Position numbers and translations under genes: made by a program | Notes under the pieces: model-generated | What the model saw: the letters and a program-made list of their open reading frames with translations, nothing else | Told to the model about the DNA's origin: nothing | Databases searched by the model: none | Part shown: in pieces, positions 52,497-64,000 of the stretch | How the letters are laid out: each line of letters starts with the position of its first letter | Numbering within the stretch: the first letter of the stretch is position 1 | NCBI GenBank assembly: GCA_025642075.2 | Contig: JAODUO010000124.1 | Span: 1 to 64,000 of the forward strand | Origin: Ridgeia piscesae | Lineage: Eukaryota; Annelida; Polychaeta; Sabellida; Siboglinidae | Direction of reading: 5' to 3' | Length of the DNA: 64,000 nucleotides

Positions 52497-53710
52497 TTGG
52501 CGAACTTCAAGCAACTTCTAATATTATTTCAGAGAGCAGACACATTTATGGAATATTTGAAAGGTGTGATGAGCTGGACCGCCGCGCAGGACCAACGGCT
52601 CCTTCCAAACAGTACCAAGTGGTTGGTGGGCGCTGTGCCCTGTACCTCCACGGGAGACTTTTCCCAATGTCGCATCCACAAGTAATCTCTAATCACATTT
52701 CTTTCTGAATGTGTTGTCAGATATGCATCCCACTAGTTGATGCACACACAACATGTACACTCCCTGTTGTTGGAGGTTTTGCCGATGGTGAACTATAGTG
52801 GTATCCATCAGTAGTCGATGAAATGTAGTACACAAGAAGAAGCTGACACCAACAGGTTTGTTGATGTAGACTTCACAGCACGTGGTGTTCTAGGAATGTT
52901 CATAATGAAGTCACCAGACACAGATGTCTTAGACCTGGTTGTGTACTACGTTCCCAAAGTGGCGAATACAGTCAACATGTGGATTGAAACTGGCACCATT
53001 ACCAGCACAACAGAAAACTGCCGATTTGGACCTCGTCTTTTTATAACAGGATGTGACTCAGTTCCCTCCCTGTTTGGAATTTGAAAAATAAACTGTTCAA
53101 CACTGTGACTCAAAAATGGGCAGGAAATTTGCTGCCTTGGAAACTAGCGATAAAGAAGCTGCACTATCGGCTCCGATGGAATTCATGGTAGTGATTTCAG
53201 AGAGCTGACACTGATGTGTTTGATAGTTATGATGATGATGATAGGGGCACAGAGATTAATACACACATCAGCCTCATCCGGTTATGGCTAAGACTGTTCA
53301 ACAAGAAGCAGAGGTCATTGACTAAGCATCCCCGTGTGAAGCATGTTTCGAGGAACATGCTAGAGGGAAACTGTGGAAAACGAAGATTTGAATGTCTTCA
53401 CATGCGACCAAGCCAAACATTGGGTTCCCACTTGATCCTTGATGGTAGATAACGAATGGCAAACTTGTACCTGTCCAGATCAAACGTTCAATGGTACCTG
53501 AGCTTCCGGAAGTTCTCATCTGTTCATGCTCAAGTAGAAGTCGCTGCACAATCAATTGCTCACGTGGTCAGAACAGTTTGTATTGCACAGAGCTGTGCAC
53601 ATGTCATAGCAATGACAATTCCACATTCAATTGGCGATCAAGACGTTCTATCTGATTATGATGGTGATGGTGATGGTGATGACGATGACATCAACAACGA
53701 CAGTGAATAG
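52497..53710 (+). pseudogene. Second relic of the EEADT / DTDV / TGCD-motif family
   Basis: The frame 52818-53084 holds STQEEADTNR at its start, then MKSPDTDVLDLVVYYVPKV, WIETGTITSTTENC and FITGCDSVPSLFGI. This is a clearer version of the motif series seen in the minus-strand relic at 16.95-17.94 kb. The upstream segment (52530-52620, ADTFMEYLKGVMSWTAAQDQ) and downstream broken frames (to about 53700) appear to belong to the same ORF. Several stops and frameshifts make it inactive. I do not know a verified function for this family; its repeated occurrence suggests a mobile element ORF. Confidence 0.6.
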
Positions 53711-54009
53711 AAACAAGATTAAAATACTGTTTCCTGTAGCTTCACCAAATCGACTTACCTTTGTGATGTATCAATATGTTGTAAATCAGATAAACGTTGC
53801 TCGCTTTGCGCAAGGTGTAAAGCAAATGGTAGCGACATTGGTTGTGACCTTGTTCAATTCGATTCCCATAAATGTATCTGTATAAGGTAGTCCAACGGAA
53901 TAACCCAATTGACGAGGATACAATAAGTTTTCAGTGGCATACGATGTTGCTTTGAGTACACTGACAAACACATAGCAATCATTGGTGATTATGAAATAAC
54001 GCAAAGTTG

Positions 54010-54720
54010 AATATATATATACGTTGATGATGACGTTGGTTGACCGTCACTGCACGTGTACTACACCATTTGATGGTTCGACTGTGTAACATTCATTATC
54101 ACGGGGATAAACAATGCTTTCCAAAGGTATATTATATGTTCATGAGTATATAGGTGACGCAGATGTAAGCAACCAGAAATTGTATAACGTGTGCGGAATG
54201 GCACCATTTCTAACGTTCATCAATTTACGGTGACCCTGTTTGAACGCCGCTCAAAACAAACTGTCTCACCTCATAGTTCCACGTCAAATCGCATTTTGAC
54301 GGGGTGAAACTGATCTCTCATACAATATATGACTTGTCCATAGTTGTGATGTAGAGACACAGTCAATATAACTTCATAGTATTCGCGGCATTGTAAACTT
54401 TCCAATAATTGTAATTTATGGGTGACCTTCTTTGACCTTGTCAGTATTCTTATCGTTTCAGGATACAACACAATGTTGTACAGTATCGTGGAGAACAGAG
54501 ATTGCGCTTTCCAATAATATATGGCTTGGCCATTCTCTAATAATATATAATAGCTACTTAACCATTTTAATATCAAAAAGATTTCAAAAGCGCCGAAGTA
54601 CTAACATTGATCGTTTTACGGTGATCTTGTTTTGACGCTTACTGCACCACTTGGCAACTCTACGACAGCACTAATCGTGACGGATAGATGCAGGACTTTT
54701 CAATGATATAACATTTAGAT
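54010..54720 (+). repeat. Degenerate tandem repeat, period about 195 bp
   Basis: TTTACGGTGACCCTGTTTGAACGC (54225), TTATGGGTGACCTTCTTTGACC (54417) and TTTACGGTGATCTTGTTTTGACGC (54614) recur at 192 and 197 bp. A weaker GACGTTGGTTGACCGTCACTGC occurs at about 54030. Each is followed by CACTGCACC- and TTCCAATAATATATGG-like segments. No coding capacity was found. Confidence 0.55.
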
Positions 54721-55290
54721 GTGTGTAGGGGAGTCATTTAAACTCCTAAAATAGCGCACTTTTTGAGGATTTGCCGCTCGCGTATATAGTACGTTTTGTT
54801 TTCACGGAAAGAAGGAAGCATCTCGCCAAAATGCGTCGTCATCTAACAATGCTACTACGTAATCACGTAATCATACGCCTTTTACGTAGCGACGTTCAAA
54901 TTATACAGTTAGCCATGTTTGTGCTTTCGCAGACGTTGTCAATACTTCTGATGATTTGCAGTGTCGTTTAAAGAGGTAAAACGTCCATTTCATATATCAG
55001 TTTCGGTACATTGACATTATAAAGGTTGGCGGGCTTTTTCTATATATGTACATATGCAGTACGATAATAGGAAGTAATATCAATACAGGTGGCAGACGAA
55101 AGTCCACGTCCGGAACGCGCCAAGCCCAAGACCAAGCAGCTATATTGTACATATATCGTGCACCAGCGCCACATCCAGTATGTCTGAAATATTCTTGACA
55201 CTGAGTGACTAACAGGCCCAGCGAAAGCTTGCTGAATAATAGCCAGGTAGGACACCTTTGATTTTGTTGACATTTAGTTTATTTGTGTAT
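54720..55290. other. No recognisable gene
   Basis: Short frames only; no motif, splice site pair or repeat structure was recognised. Confidence 0.4.
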
Positions 55291-55295
55291 AAAAA

Positions 55296-55612
55296 GGTAA
55301 GTTCTTATATAGCGCAGTATCCAATCCTCAGGATTTCTCAAAGCGCATTACATTTTACTTCCCTGACAGACCTGTTCAATCAGACACCATTTCAACTTCT
55401 CTGGGAAGAATTCAGCCATATGCTACAATTAATGCGCGAAGTTTGCTCGTACATATATCCACCACTTGTCTATAGCCAGATACTCATTTATATAGCTGAG
55501 TGAACTGGAGCAATGTAGAGTGAACAAACTTGCCCAAGGTGTTAACACCGCAGCACAGGATTCGAACCTTAGTCGAAAGTCCGAAGCTCTACCCCTGAGC
55601 CACTGCGATCTA
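55296..55612 (-). mobile_element. tRNA-derived SINE, copy 3 (best preserved)
   Basis: On the minus strand the element starts with GATCGCAGTGGCTCAGGGG (A-box TGGCTCAGGGGTAGAGC) and has B-box GGTTCGAATCC about 40 bp later. Then come GTGCTGCGGTGTTAACACC, a GCTCCAGTTCACTCAGCTAT block and the body shared with copies 1 and 2. The tRNA-like head is intact enough for RNA polymerase III recognition in principle, but it is not a tRNA gene because no full cloverleaf is formed. Confidence 0.85.
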
Positions 55613-56004
55613 CAAAACACTTGGTGTTGGCGGAAACTATATTTAGTAAGTCTGCCAGAACGATGAATCATATGGGCGGTCACTGGTCAAGTTTTGCCTG
55701 TCCCGGTGGCGACTTCGCCTTTCCGGATAAACATGTTGTTAAGGCACTGCTTGCAATGCTATCTGCGTTGCGATTGGTTGATGGAAGTAAAGACGCGCCA
55801 TGTGCGTTTGATAATGCGACCTTGACACTGCGGTGGCGACTTCGTATCAAGCATGCGCGCAAATTGAACTGATATATATATAAAAACATTAAGCGCTGTT
55901 TTTGGCCGCATACAAGATCATTAGAATCTAGGTGGGAAAAACTGTATTAGTAGAATGAGAAGCTAAATAGCTGAAAATAGGATATTGTTTCAATTATGAG
56001 GCAA

Positions 56005-56235
56005 TGCTAATAATTATCATCACATGCATTTAAAACATAATTTATTTCCACCGTTATTACATACATTTTATTTTCGCAAGTAATTATTAATCTCACTTGC
56101 TAATAATTATGACAAGCATTTAAAACATTAATATCCATTTTTATTACAGACATTATATTTTCGCAATTAATTTTAATCTCACTTTCTAATAATTATTATG
56201 ACCTGCATTTAAAACAACATATATTTTCCATTTTA
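56005..56235. repeat. Tandem repeat, three units of about 90 bp, AT-rich
   Basis: CTAATAATTAT...GCATTTAAAACA...TTATTACAKACATT..TATTTTCGCAA...TTAATCTCACTT recurs three times, the last unit diverging after CATTTAAAACAAC. Confidence 0.75.
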
Positions 56236-58000
56236 ACTACGTAAAGTTTATTATTTGTTTGGATAATTTTACAATCATGTGCAATCATTTTTATACAAGT
56301 TATATATGAACATATAAAATAAATAAAAATAAACAATAGCACTATTAAATATAAAATAACTTTCACAAGGCTAACTTATAAAGTACAATGTGAACATACA
56401 GTATATACAATTACATTAATTGAAAAACAAAATAGTGTAAAGACATTTTTTTGAAAAAACAAAAACTGTTAATATAACAATTGATAAATATACGAGAAAC
56501 TATCAATTTAAAACTAATACGACAATACAAAACATAATACTGAATATTATGATATGGATAATCAATGATATTCATAACTGGACATTAATAGTCAGGTTGA
56601 AATAATAGTAATATTTAATGTGTTAACTTATAAATGTAATATATTTATGAAATCATTCAAGTCAAAATTAACTTATGCAAAGCTAGGTTGTAAAGTATAA
56701 TGTGAACGTATATTTTATATAACTTGACAAATAAACAAAACCACTTAATAATCACTCCTAGTCTTTATAATGAGTAAATATATATTGTAGTGCCATGAAA
56801 GAAATGGACAATTATCTGCCAATAGAAACAATACAACGTATACACTAATACTTTTGTGCCGTAGGTAGATAAATAAATAAATACCAGTCTGTGCATGCAA
56901 CAGATGCAATAATTACCTAATCTACCATGACTGTAATGACCATGCTAACCCCAACACTGCTCTGGAGATTCATTAATGACTCTCACATCATTTATATGAG
57001 GTCTGGCTCCTTCCTGCAATATCATGATACAACATGTCATTGATAATATTACATACATAATTTTTCAAACAAGAATTTCAATTCCATAATACCAATATAC
57101 TACTCCATGTTATCATATATGCAGTTACAATTTACTCTACAAGATACACACAATATTGTTAAATGGTTGAACTCCTGCCTGGCCAGTGTTTACAATCTGG
57201 CTACACTTCACAAGGTGGCTTGTTGTCAAGTAATCACTGCAGCACTATCAGCCTCTGGGGTATTTGCCCTGCACCCTACCCAGCCAACCCCATGAGGTGA
57301 TCAATCAAGGAGTCATTAGTGACTGTTGGCAATTTCTGATACTAAGTGCTTAGCTTCATAGAACACATCTTATTGCTAAATGCATAATATAGCATGCTGA
57401 TCTAATGATGTATATTACGCATCATAATGCAAAACATAGTGTCTGACTCAACATGATTAAAACTATGTACTGTGCAAATCATATAACCAGCAGGATACAA
57501 ACTCTCTCAAACTCATTAAGACCCTTCCCACTGTTTAAATGCGGCAAGTGAGGGTCAAAAAAAAAAAGTGTGCCACTCTATTGCACACGTAGACATACAC
57601 ACACTATCAACAATGGAAACAAATGACAAGCAGACTGCCACAGTGCTATAACGATTTACAAAATCAGTAATTAGTGTGTTTTTAGCCAAAGCAGTGTTTG
57701 TATTTTTATCACAGAAATGTTCACGTCCGGAATATTCGGGGCAGATCGAAAATGGTGTGTTGTGTTCTAATATTCTTGTCTCGGCTCATGTATGCGTCGT
57801 TTCACCCTGTTTCAAGTGACACGCGTACAATTTACGCAGTCACAGCGCATTTAAGACCCATGAATTATATCGCCTGGCGCCATCGCCGAAAGTTCCGCCC
57901 AAAGATGTCTGATGACATTTCCGCCTAAAGATGTATTGTGATGTTTGTTAAAAATAAAATTAGCAAGCCCAATTATGCAAATAAAACAGTGTTGATGTAT
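56236..58000. other. Upstream region of gene C, no exon recognised
   Basis: AT-rich sequence without a recognisable ORF or repeat. A 5'-untranslated exon and the promoter of gene C may lie here but are not identifiable by eye. Confidence 0.4.
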
Positions 58001-58006
58001 TTTTAG

Positions 58007-58143
58007 ATAGATGCTGCTGCCGATATTCGTGTTGGTGGTGTTACTCTCGCCGGTTGAACCGTTAGGGAATTACGCTCTTCCCGTTGATGTTTCCAAGCAG
58101 GAAGTGCCTGCACCAGTGGAGTCACGCCAGAGACGTGGAGGAT
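58007..58143 (+). CDS. Gene C first coding exon: signal peptide and furin-type propeptide
   Basis: After acceptor TTTTTAG and four bases (ATAG), the ATG at 58011 opens MLLPIFVLVVLLSPVEPLG, a signal peptide nearly alignable with MLLVFVFVVFFPLVELLG of gene B. A propeptide rich in Val/Pro ends RQRRGG, a proprotein-convertase-like site. The exon has 44 codons plus one base and ends at donor GTAAGT, so it is phase 1 like every junction in genes A and B. The following module exons lie beyond the right edge or were not recognised in the 5.9 kb that follows, which is LINE-rich. The start ATG is supported by the position-for-position match with gene B. Gene C is head-to-head with gene B. Confidence 0.85.
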
Positions 58144-58149
58144 GTAAGT

Positions 58150-58830
58150 TGCATACGTTTCTAAGGAAAAGGCAACAAGTTTGTTGTTAATGGACGATCC
58201 ATGCTTCTATCATATTTAACTCCCCATTGCAGTTAAATTGTCTGGCACTATAACCACCTGTATTAAAAATCACAAAACATATTATTTGTTTTGAATTGCA
58301 TTTCCACCACAAATGTTCTCAGGTTCCATACACCAATGGCGATTTTTCCCTATTCCTCTTTATGATTTCGCCTAACGATTTTGTTGTTGCACCTTTTAGC
58401 ATGAATATTCAAGGCCATAGGTGTTATAGGATTTTCAGCCATTAGCTATTTATGCAGATTATCAAGAGATAAATCGAATAAGCATTCCACATCACATACA
58501 TAAATATTTAAATAAATAAAAACATCGTTTATATTTGACCGAATTAACAGGCTCTGCACGGATAATGTGTCGTTGTATGTTTTAGTTTTTCATTTAGAGC
58601 AAATACAATTTAAAAACATAAACAGCATTCCATCATTTTGATCTAGGAAAAAATCCATTGAACACAGTGCCGAGAGGGCCCGCATTTACAGTCATGACAT
58701 GGATGGAGTTTGGTTAGGCAAAAGACAGAAGGGTAGTACGATGCACGAATCATAGTGATGATGTGAACATGAGCAGCTTTGTGGAAGAAAGCAGAAGGCA
58801 TTGTGTGAGATAGAAAACTGAAGAAACACA
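58150..58830. other. Gene C intron, no further exon seen
   Basis: AT-rich intronic sequence without a cysteine-rich exon. Confidence 0.45.
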
Positions 58831-58831
58831 G

Positions 58832-59170
58832 ATGCAGTCGTTAAAAAGGCACCATAGTGTTTTATTTGCTGCGACAACTAAACACGTTCAGGAGATTCTT
58901 GCTCAGTTCCATCGTTCTACTATTGAGAATATTCCTGCATTTTCAAAATGTGTGTGGTTCGGCAGCATCAGCCAGCGCCAGAGGGGCAGGCTTGACAAAG
59001 TGGTGAAAACAGCTTCCAAAAGTGTCGGCAATGCACTCACCTCTCTAACAGCTATATACAACGACAGATCCCCAAAAGAGCTGACAGTATTATCTCAGAC
59101 CAAACTCACGCCGCTCATCATATGTTCGAATTATTACCGTCAGGCAAACGTTTTAGTAAGTAAGTAAGAA
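58832..59170 (+). mobile_element. LINE C-terminal fragment with (TAAG)n tail
   Basis: The 111-codon frame carries FHRSTIENIPAFSKCVWFGS, RGRLDKVVKTASKSVG, LTAIYNDRS and a short region near SNYYRQANVL, the C-terminal pattern of a LINE RT polyprotein known in many animals. It ends in a TAAG tandem (about 59156-59169), an expected LINE 3' tail. It likely belongs to the same family as the 15.27-16.62 kb copy. It is in the first intron of gene C and is not a host exon. Confidence 0.8.
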
Positions 59171-59586
59171 AACAAATAGCGTTAGTTTTCAACATTTTGG
59201 CGGGCTTGTTCTTTTTCTGATGCTGGAGTGTTGGTGTACCTGTTTTCAAATGGCGGATCGAAAGTGCTGAATAAAGAATTTTCTTTTATTGTGAAATCGT
59301 AGCCTAACATAATAATGTTAATATAATGTTTTATATAATTTTAATAAAATAAATTATAAGTGTTTACTCTAATTTGGACGCATTCAATTTTAAATATAAT
59401 TCAATAAAAAAGTGTTATATTTCACATGACATTTTAAACATAATTATTATAATATATAATTATTCATATATTTATTTATTAGCTAAACATAATAATTTAA
59501 AAAAGAGATAATGTATAATTTTAAAGGGCATCTGATATATAATATGTTATTAATTAGTTCAAAATAATTATTTTATCATTTTAAAG

Positions 59587-59590
<4 letters not shown>

Positions 59591-59632
<42 letters not shown>
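59591..59632. repeat. (TA)n microsatellite
   Basis: About 42 bp of TA dinucleotides followed by TTTA repeats. Confidence 0.95.
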
Positions 59633-59636
<4 letters not shown>

Positions 59637-59917
59637 TTATTTATCTATTTGTCATATTTCATTTTATTTTTATAAGCACTACATGACCTCACGCCATAGC
59701 ACAGTCCTATTTCACATGAAATGTACTTGCATGTTGAAAATGCCAAATAAATCTTATTTATTATTTTATTATATAGAAACAACTGGGAAGGAAAATGATT
59801 GGAAGCCTGAGTGATACCAGCCAGTGTACCATGTATATGGGATGGGGACAGTTACACTAACAGTGAGAAAGCACGAGAAGCCACATGTAGCAGAAACAAC
59901 TAGTACAATACCACAGG

Positions 59918-60035
<118 letters not shown>

Positions 60036-60149
60036 GGGATTAGGGATTTGATAGAGGAGATAATAGGATTAAAACACAACAAGAATTAAGATGAAAGTAG
60101 TCGGACACATAATTATATGGGAAGGACATCTGAGAAAAAAAACGAGTCA

Positions 60150-60540
60150 AGATAGATTCAACAAGAGTGTTGACATCAGAAGAATATCCATGGCAAGCTT
60201 CGAAGTCGAAGAGCAAGACCAAGGCTGAGCTGAACTGGCAGCATGAAGCTGGACTCGTTCGCAAGAGCCTTTTTTGACGACCGCTATGGAACGGCTTGAA
60301 CACTTCATTGACACCATTAAGCACTGGATGACATGCAACTATTTGCGGATGAACGATGCAAAAACTGAGGTAATTCCAGTTGTACAGATGTCGGCATCGT
60401 ATTTGGCTGCTGGACTACATGCGTTGGGTCCGAATACACCCGTGCTGCCGATTGTGTGAAATACTTAGCGTCTGTTTAGACACACACTGTGACATGATGA
60501 AGTAGGTTTCTCGTACAATGGAGTTCCACAAATCCAAGTT
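60150..60540 (+). mobile_element. LINE reverse transcriptase (palm-thumb) fragment
   Basis: The + strand frame from 60274 reads ERLEHFIDTIKHWMTCNYLR, then MNDAKTEVIPVV and, after a frameshift, VKYLG-equivalent and LDTHCDMMK-like sequence. This WMxxNxLxxNxxKTE pattern is characteristic of CR1/Rex-like LINE RTs downstream of the catalytic motif. Truncated on both sides. Confidence 0.8.
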
Positions 60541-60542
60541 AG

Positions 60543-60600
60543 TCGCTATAGGCGCTTATACGCAACTAGACCCTAGTTGCTTATCAGCGCCTCTAGCGAC
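60543..60600. repeat. Short near-perfect hairpin, 28-bp arms
   Basis: GTCGCTATAGGCGCTTATAC... pairs with ...TTATCAGCGCCTCTAGCGAC around a loop of about 3 nt (ACC); about four mismatches. It could be a decayed MITE or a structured RNA element; there is no further evidence. Confidence 0.75.
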
Positions 60601-60671
60601 AAACGCATTTTTGCGGAACGCTTGTTTAAATCATCCTCAATTAGCTGTTGAACTCGCATGATTCCGAAACC

Positions 60672-61430
60672 TCACACATAGCTAAATATGGATATAGTCT
60701 TAACAAGTCCGTCAATGTGAAGGCATAATATGTACATCAATGTACATTTACAGCGAATGAGTAAATGGAATGTCGACTGTGTGCTAGAATCTAACCTAGC
60801 CTAGAACGATTTCGGTGTTGCGTTTACATTTTTCCGGGCGTTGTAAACTATCCGGGTGACGTTTCTGCGCATGCGCGATAAATGTCAAATCATCAAAATG
60901 CAGCAAAACGCAAAGCATTTATAGCATAAATACAACGGGCTGTTCATTAGGACGTATACAACCTTTCAGCAATATTATTTGTCGCAAATTAACACGAGGT
61001 AGCAAGCGTATATCGCGTGACAGTAGTGCGCCATAATCCGTGACAGTGATTTAAACAGACATACTATTTTATTTAACGAAAATTTAAGCAACTCTTCACA
61101 GTAATCACCACAGGAGAGTTAACGAACAGCCCGTGATATTTATATGATAAATGCTTTGCGTTTCGCTGCATATTGATGCATTTACATTTATCGCGCATGC
61201 GCAGAAACGTCACCCGGATAGTTTATAACGCCCGGAAAAATGTAAGCGCGACACCGGAACTGATGTTTAAAATCATCTACTACAGCTCACCGTATGCTTC
61301 ACACGAGACTGCTACTTCACACATAGTTAAATATTGCTATCGTATAACATGTCCGTCATTATGAAAGCATATTGTCTATTTTAATGCACATTCACAGTAG
61401 AAATGGCGTAGTCCTGTTATTTTGTCGTGC
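60672..61430. mobile_element. Foldback/MITE-like unit with nested inverted and direct repeats
   Basis: The inverted repeat pairs about 60812-60945 with about 61130-61262 (ACATTTTTCCGGGCG, GCGCATGCGCGATAAATGTCA, CGCAAAGCATTTAT and complements), spacer about 185 bp. Flanking this, a direct repeat matches about 60672-60765 to about 61315-61405 (CACACATAGYTAAATAT, AAGTCCGTCAATGTGAAGGCAT or its variant). The arms contain GCGCATGCGC palindromes. No ORF. Confidence 0.7.
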
Positions 61431-61439
61431 ACTGATCAT

Positions 61440-62090
61440 ATGTTCTTGGTCTTTGAACACGCCTTCAGCTCAGACACAAGCTACGGACTACGGTCTACGT
61501 GGCTTCAGGGTCAACCTTCATTTTTGCAGATACCGATACCGGATTTATTACGACTGAACAGTTTACATCTCACTGACGCTCTATCTCAATATCAAGCTTA
61601 TCCACTGTATCAACCTGAAATCATGTAGAAATGGCCCGCGTTTTCTTGCCGCGAAACGATCATCTGGTCTTACAAAACATACTCATTTTCATTTGTTTCG
61701 CACTAATATCAATGAATGCCAGGTAAAAGGTAAAATATATTACATTGTATCGTATTCGGCAGTGCAATTAAGGTTGGGACACTTGGTGAATTTTGCTTTA
61801 TGTTTATTTATCAAAATAATGAATTTTACTGAATTGAATTTTATTTGGGTTACATATATACATTTGATAGTGTCAGTGAAACCAGCGTAAATAGTGTATA
61901 TAATGTTATTATGATCTGTATTAGACTGCATGTAATTAATTATTAAAAGAAACTGTGCACCAGGCTTCAACGTTGCGTTGATGTTGTCGTTATTACTTAC
62001 AGGTTCTTACAGGTCCTTTTCTGGCTTGTATTAGGCATTTCTGACTCTTGTGCAAGCTCTATCTTGAGCATTGTTTCGAGACTGTGCGCA
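61440..62090. other. No recognisable gene
   Basis: Short frames only, no motif, repeat or exon seen. Confidence 0.4.
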
Positions 62091-62094
62091 TGCG

Positions 62095-64000
62095 TCTAAA
62101 GGTGACATAGTCCATTGTAGAAGTGGTGCAGTACAATAATGTGTATAGATTGATTTTTCCATAGATTATCAATTTTTACTTCAAATGATTGGACTGGTGG
62201 AGCAACTACCACAGACTGTGGCAGACTATCCAATACATCAGTAGATCGGTATACAAATGAATGTTTCGGATTTTTAATCGGCATCTTTAAATATGTTTAG
62301 ATTGTGCCCTCTCGTTATTGAATCATTTCCCCTTAATGTAACAACATTTGATGTAAGAGTAGAATCATATATCCCAGTTAATATTTTGTACATTTTTATC
62401 ATGTCTCCCCTAAGACGACGGTAAGAAAGAGTTGGTAGGTTTAATCTGTTTAGGCGTTCTTTATAATCAAGTTCTTTTTATCCAGGAATTAATTTAGTTG
62501 CTCGACGCTGAAATTTGTCAAGTGCTGTTATGTGTTTCATTAAATATGGACTCCATACCTGGTTTGCATACTCGATATAGAGACTTAAAAACAGTAGAAA
62601 AACACTTGTCATCTAGATATTCAAAGGTGCGTCGAATTATCCCCAACGTAGAATTGGCTTTATTAATGTTGTCTGCCATATGTGCCTCAAACTTAAGTGA
62701 TGAGTCAAAAGTTACTCCAGCATCCTTTACTATTTCTGCTTTATTAATTGCTTTCTGATCGTTACCCATTGTATATCCATCATTTCTTACGGAGGAACGT
62801 CCAATTCGCATGTTGCAACAGTTATCAGGATGACATTTCAATAGTGATGCATATGACCATTTGTTGTTACCCCGTACTCTTTGTTTTCTCTGTGCAAGTA
62901 GATCTGTGATCCAGTTAATTATGTTACCCTTTATTCCATAGCACTGGTTTTCTTAATTAGTTTAGCATGTGGGACCTTGTCAAAAGTGTTCATAAAATCA
63001 CAGTATATTACATCTATGCAGCCTCCTTTATACAACATTTCTGTCCATGTGTCTAATACCTTTAATCGCTGTTAAGTACTGTTGAGCGGCCTTTTATAAA
63101 ACCAAATTGATTTTTACTCAATAGCTCATTTTCTTTCCTATGTACAGTGATGGTGTCTCTAATTATTTCTTCCATTATCTTACCTACTACACTTGTTAAA
63201 CTGACTGGTCGGTAATTTCGTTGTAAGATTTTACTTCCTTTCTTATGAATTGTAGATATGTTTGCCTGTTTCCATTCTATGGGTAGTTTGCCTGTTGTTA
63301 GAGATATGTTAAATATAGTTGATAGTGGAATACTGATGCAGTCTGCTAATTCGTTGATGACCCTAGGGTGAACGGCATCAGGTCCAGGTGATTTAAATGT
63401 TTTTAGTTTTGATGCCAATCTTGATGGGTTGAGAGTACACGTTTCAACTGCATTTATAACATATTGTAGGTTCCTCAGGGGTAGCCTCTTGTGGTTCTCT
63501 TGTAAATACAGAAGAGAAATAATCAGCCAACAGCTCTGCTATTACGATGTTTGACTTTGTTGAGGTCATCTTTCAATTTTTATTAAGTTGTGTATACCCG
63601 TTCTTGTCTTCATTTTGGCCTAGGCGTATTGCCAGAATTTCTTAGGATTCTCGTTTATTTGGTTAATGATAGTTTGTTTCATATATTTGTTAGCCTCCAG
63701 AATCATTTTGGTTATGGAATGGTCACTTTTTCCTAGTGCTGAGGCTGTTTCAATTAACACAATTTCGGAAACTTCACTGGTGATTACTAGGTCAAGACGT
63801 GACGGCCCTGTTGTTCCTCTACCTCTAGTGAGCTCAGTAATATGTTGGATGAAATAACAATCTCGAAGCTTTTCAATAAACTTAAATGGTTTGTCTTCTA
63901 TACTTGGTACCGTTGTACACATTATTTTCCAATCAATCTTAGGATAATTAAAGTCTCCAAGTAGAAGGACATGTGAATATTTTTGTTCAGTTATCTTCTC
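62095..64000 (-). mobile_element. CR1-like LINE, minus strand, running off the right edge
   Basis: Minus-strand pieces in order are: endonuclease C-terminus and linker (63922-63620: SRLDLVITSEVSEI, GKSDHSI, NPKKFWQY), RT fingers (63418-63062: KSPGPDAVHPRVI, EWKQANISTIHKKG, NYRPVSLTSVVGKI, NQFGFIKGRST), then RT C-terminal region (62841-62518: NDQKAINKAEIVKDAGVTFD, KANSTLGIIRRTFEYLD) and a tail to about 62096. The catalytic palm segment with the FADD motif is missing between 63000 and 62850, so this copy has an internal deletion and cannot move itself. Confidence 0.88.

Noticed and set aside
55554..55612. Possible tRNA gene (A and B boxes on the minus strand)
   Set aside because: The head continues into a SINE body present in three copies, and the cloverleaf stems do not close.
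58832..59167. 111-codon plus-strand frame as a possible gene C exon
   Set aside because: It matches the C-terminal pattern of LINE RT proteins and ends in a TAAG tail, so it is a transposon fragment.

Overview
The window is animal (metazoan) genomic DNA, AT-rich and full of transposons. It contains spliced exons with consensus GT-AG borders, long introns, many (TA)n, (CA)n and (GCCT)n microsatellites, tRNA-derived SINEs, CR1/L2-like LINEs and Gypsy LTR elements. The host genes encode secreted, cysteine-rich, chitin-binding modular proteins. That mixture fits a marine invertebrate, most likely a lophotrochozoan such as a mollusc, but nothing in the window fixes the species.

Host genes: I could assemble three members of what looks like one family, all from exons too short to stand out as long open frames. 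Gene A (+) has a Kunitz exon (10291-10470), a TIL serine-protease-inhibitor exon (14223-14390) and a terminal chitin-binding type 2 (CBM14/peritrophin-A) exon (20146-20345). Its start is not visible. Gene B (-) appears complete: a signal-peptide/propeptide exon (42233-42112), two tandemly duplicated PAN/Apple-like exons (39183-38935 and 30422-30174) and a terminal CBM14 exon (28308-28115). Together they give 268 codons plus stop. Gene C (+) shows only its first coding exon (58007-58143), a clear relative of the first exon of gene B. Every junction found is phase 1. A and B are tail-to-tail; B and C are head-to-head. The common plan is signal peptide, basic cleavage site, interchangeable phase 1-1 module exons, then a CBM14 last exon.

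Transposon layout: 1.85-7.46 kb is a degenerate minus-strand Gypsy element with a LINE nested in it. 7.4-10 kb is a minus-strand LINE. 12.07-12.56 kb is a foldback element. 15.0-19.05 kb is an inverted-repeat-bounded block with LINE pieces and a degenerate EEADT/TGCD-motif ORF. 25.2-27.2 kb is bounded by another inverted repeat. 33.27-37.1 kb is a degenerate plus-strand Gypsy element with a near-complete domain order. 46.3-52.4 kb is a LINE split by about 4 kb of TTAA-flanked insertion that includes a 2.4 kb giant palindrome. 52.5-53.7 kb is a second EEADT/TGCD relic. 58.8-60.5 kb and 62.1-64 kb hold further LINE pieces. Three or four SINE copies are scattered through the window.

The strangest sequence is 38047-38914: 868 bases made only of A and C on the + strand, ending in 39 consecutive C. 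It abuts the 5' splice site of a gene B PAN exon. Its composition drifts progressively towards it from about 37.1 kb, so it is either an extreme strand-asymmetric intronic tract or an assembly artefact.
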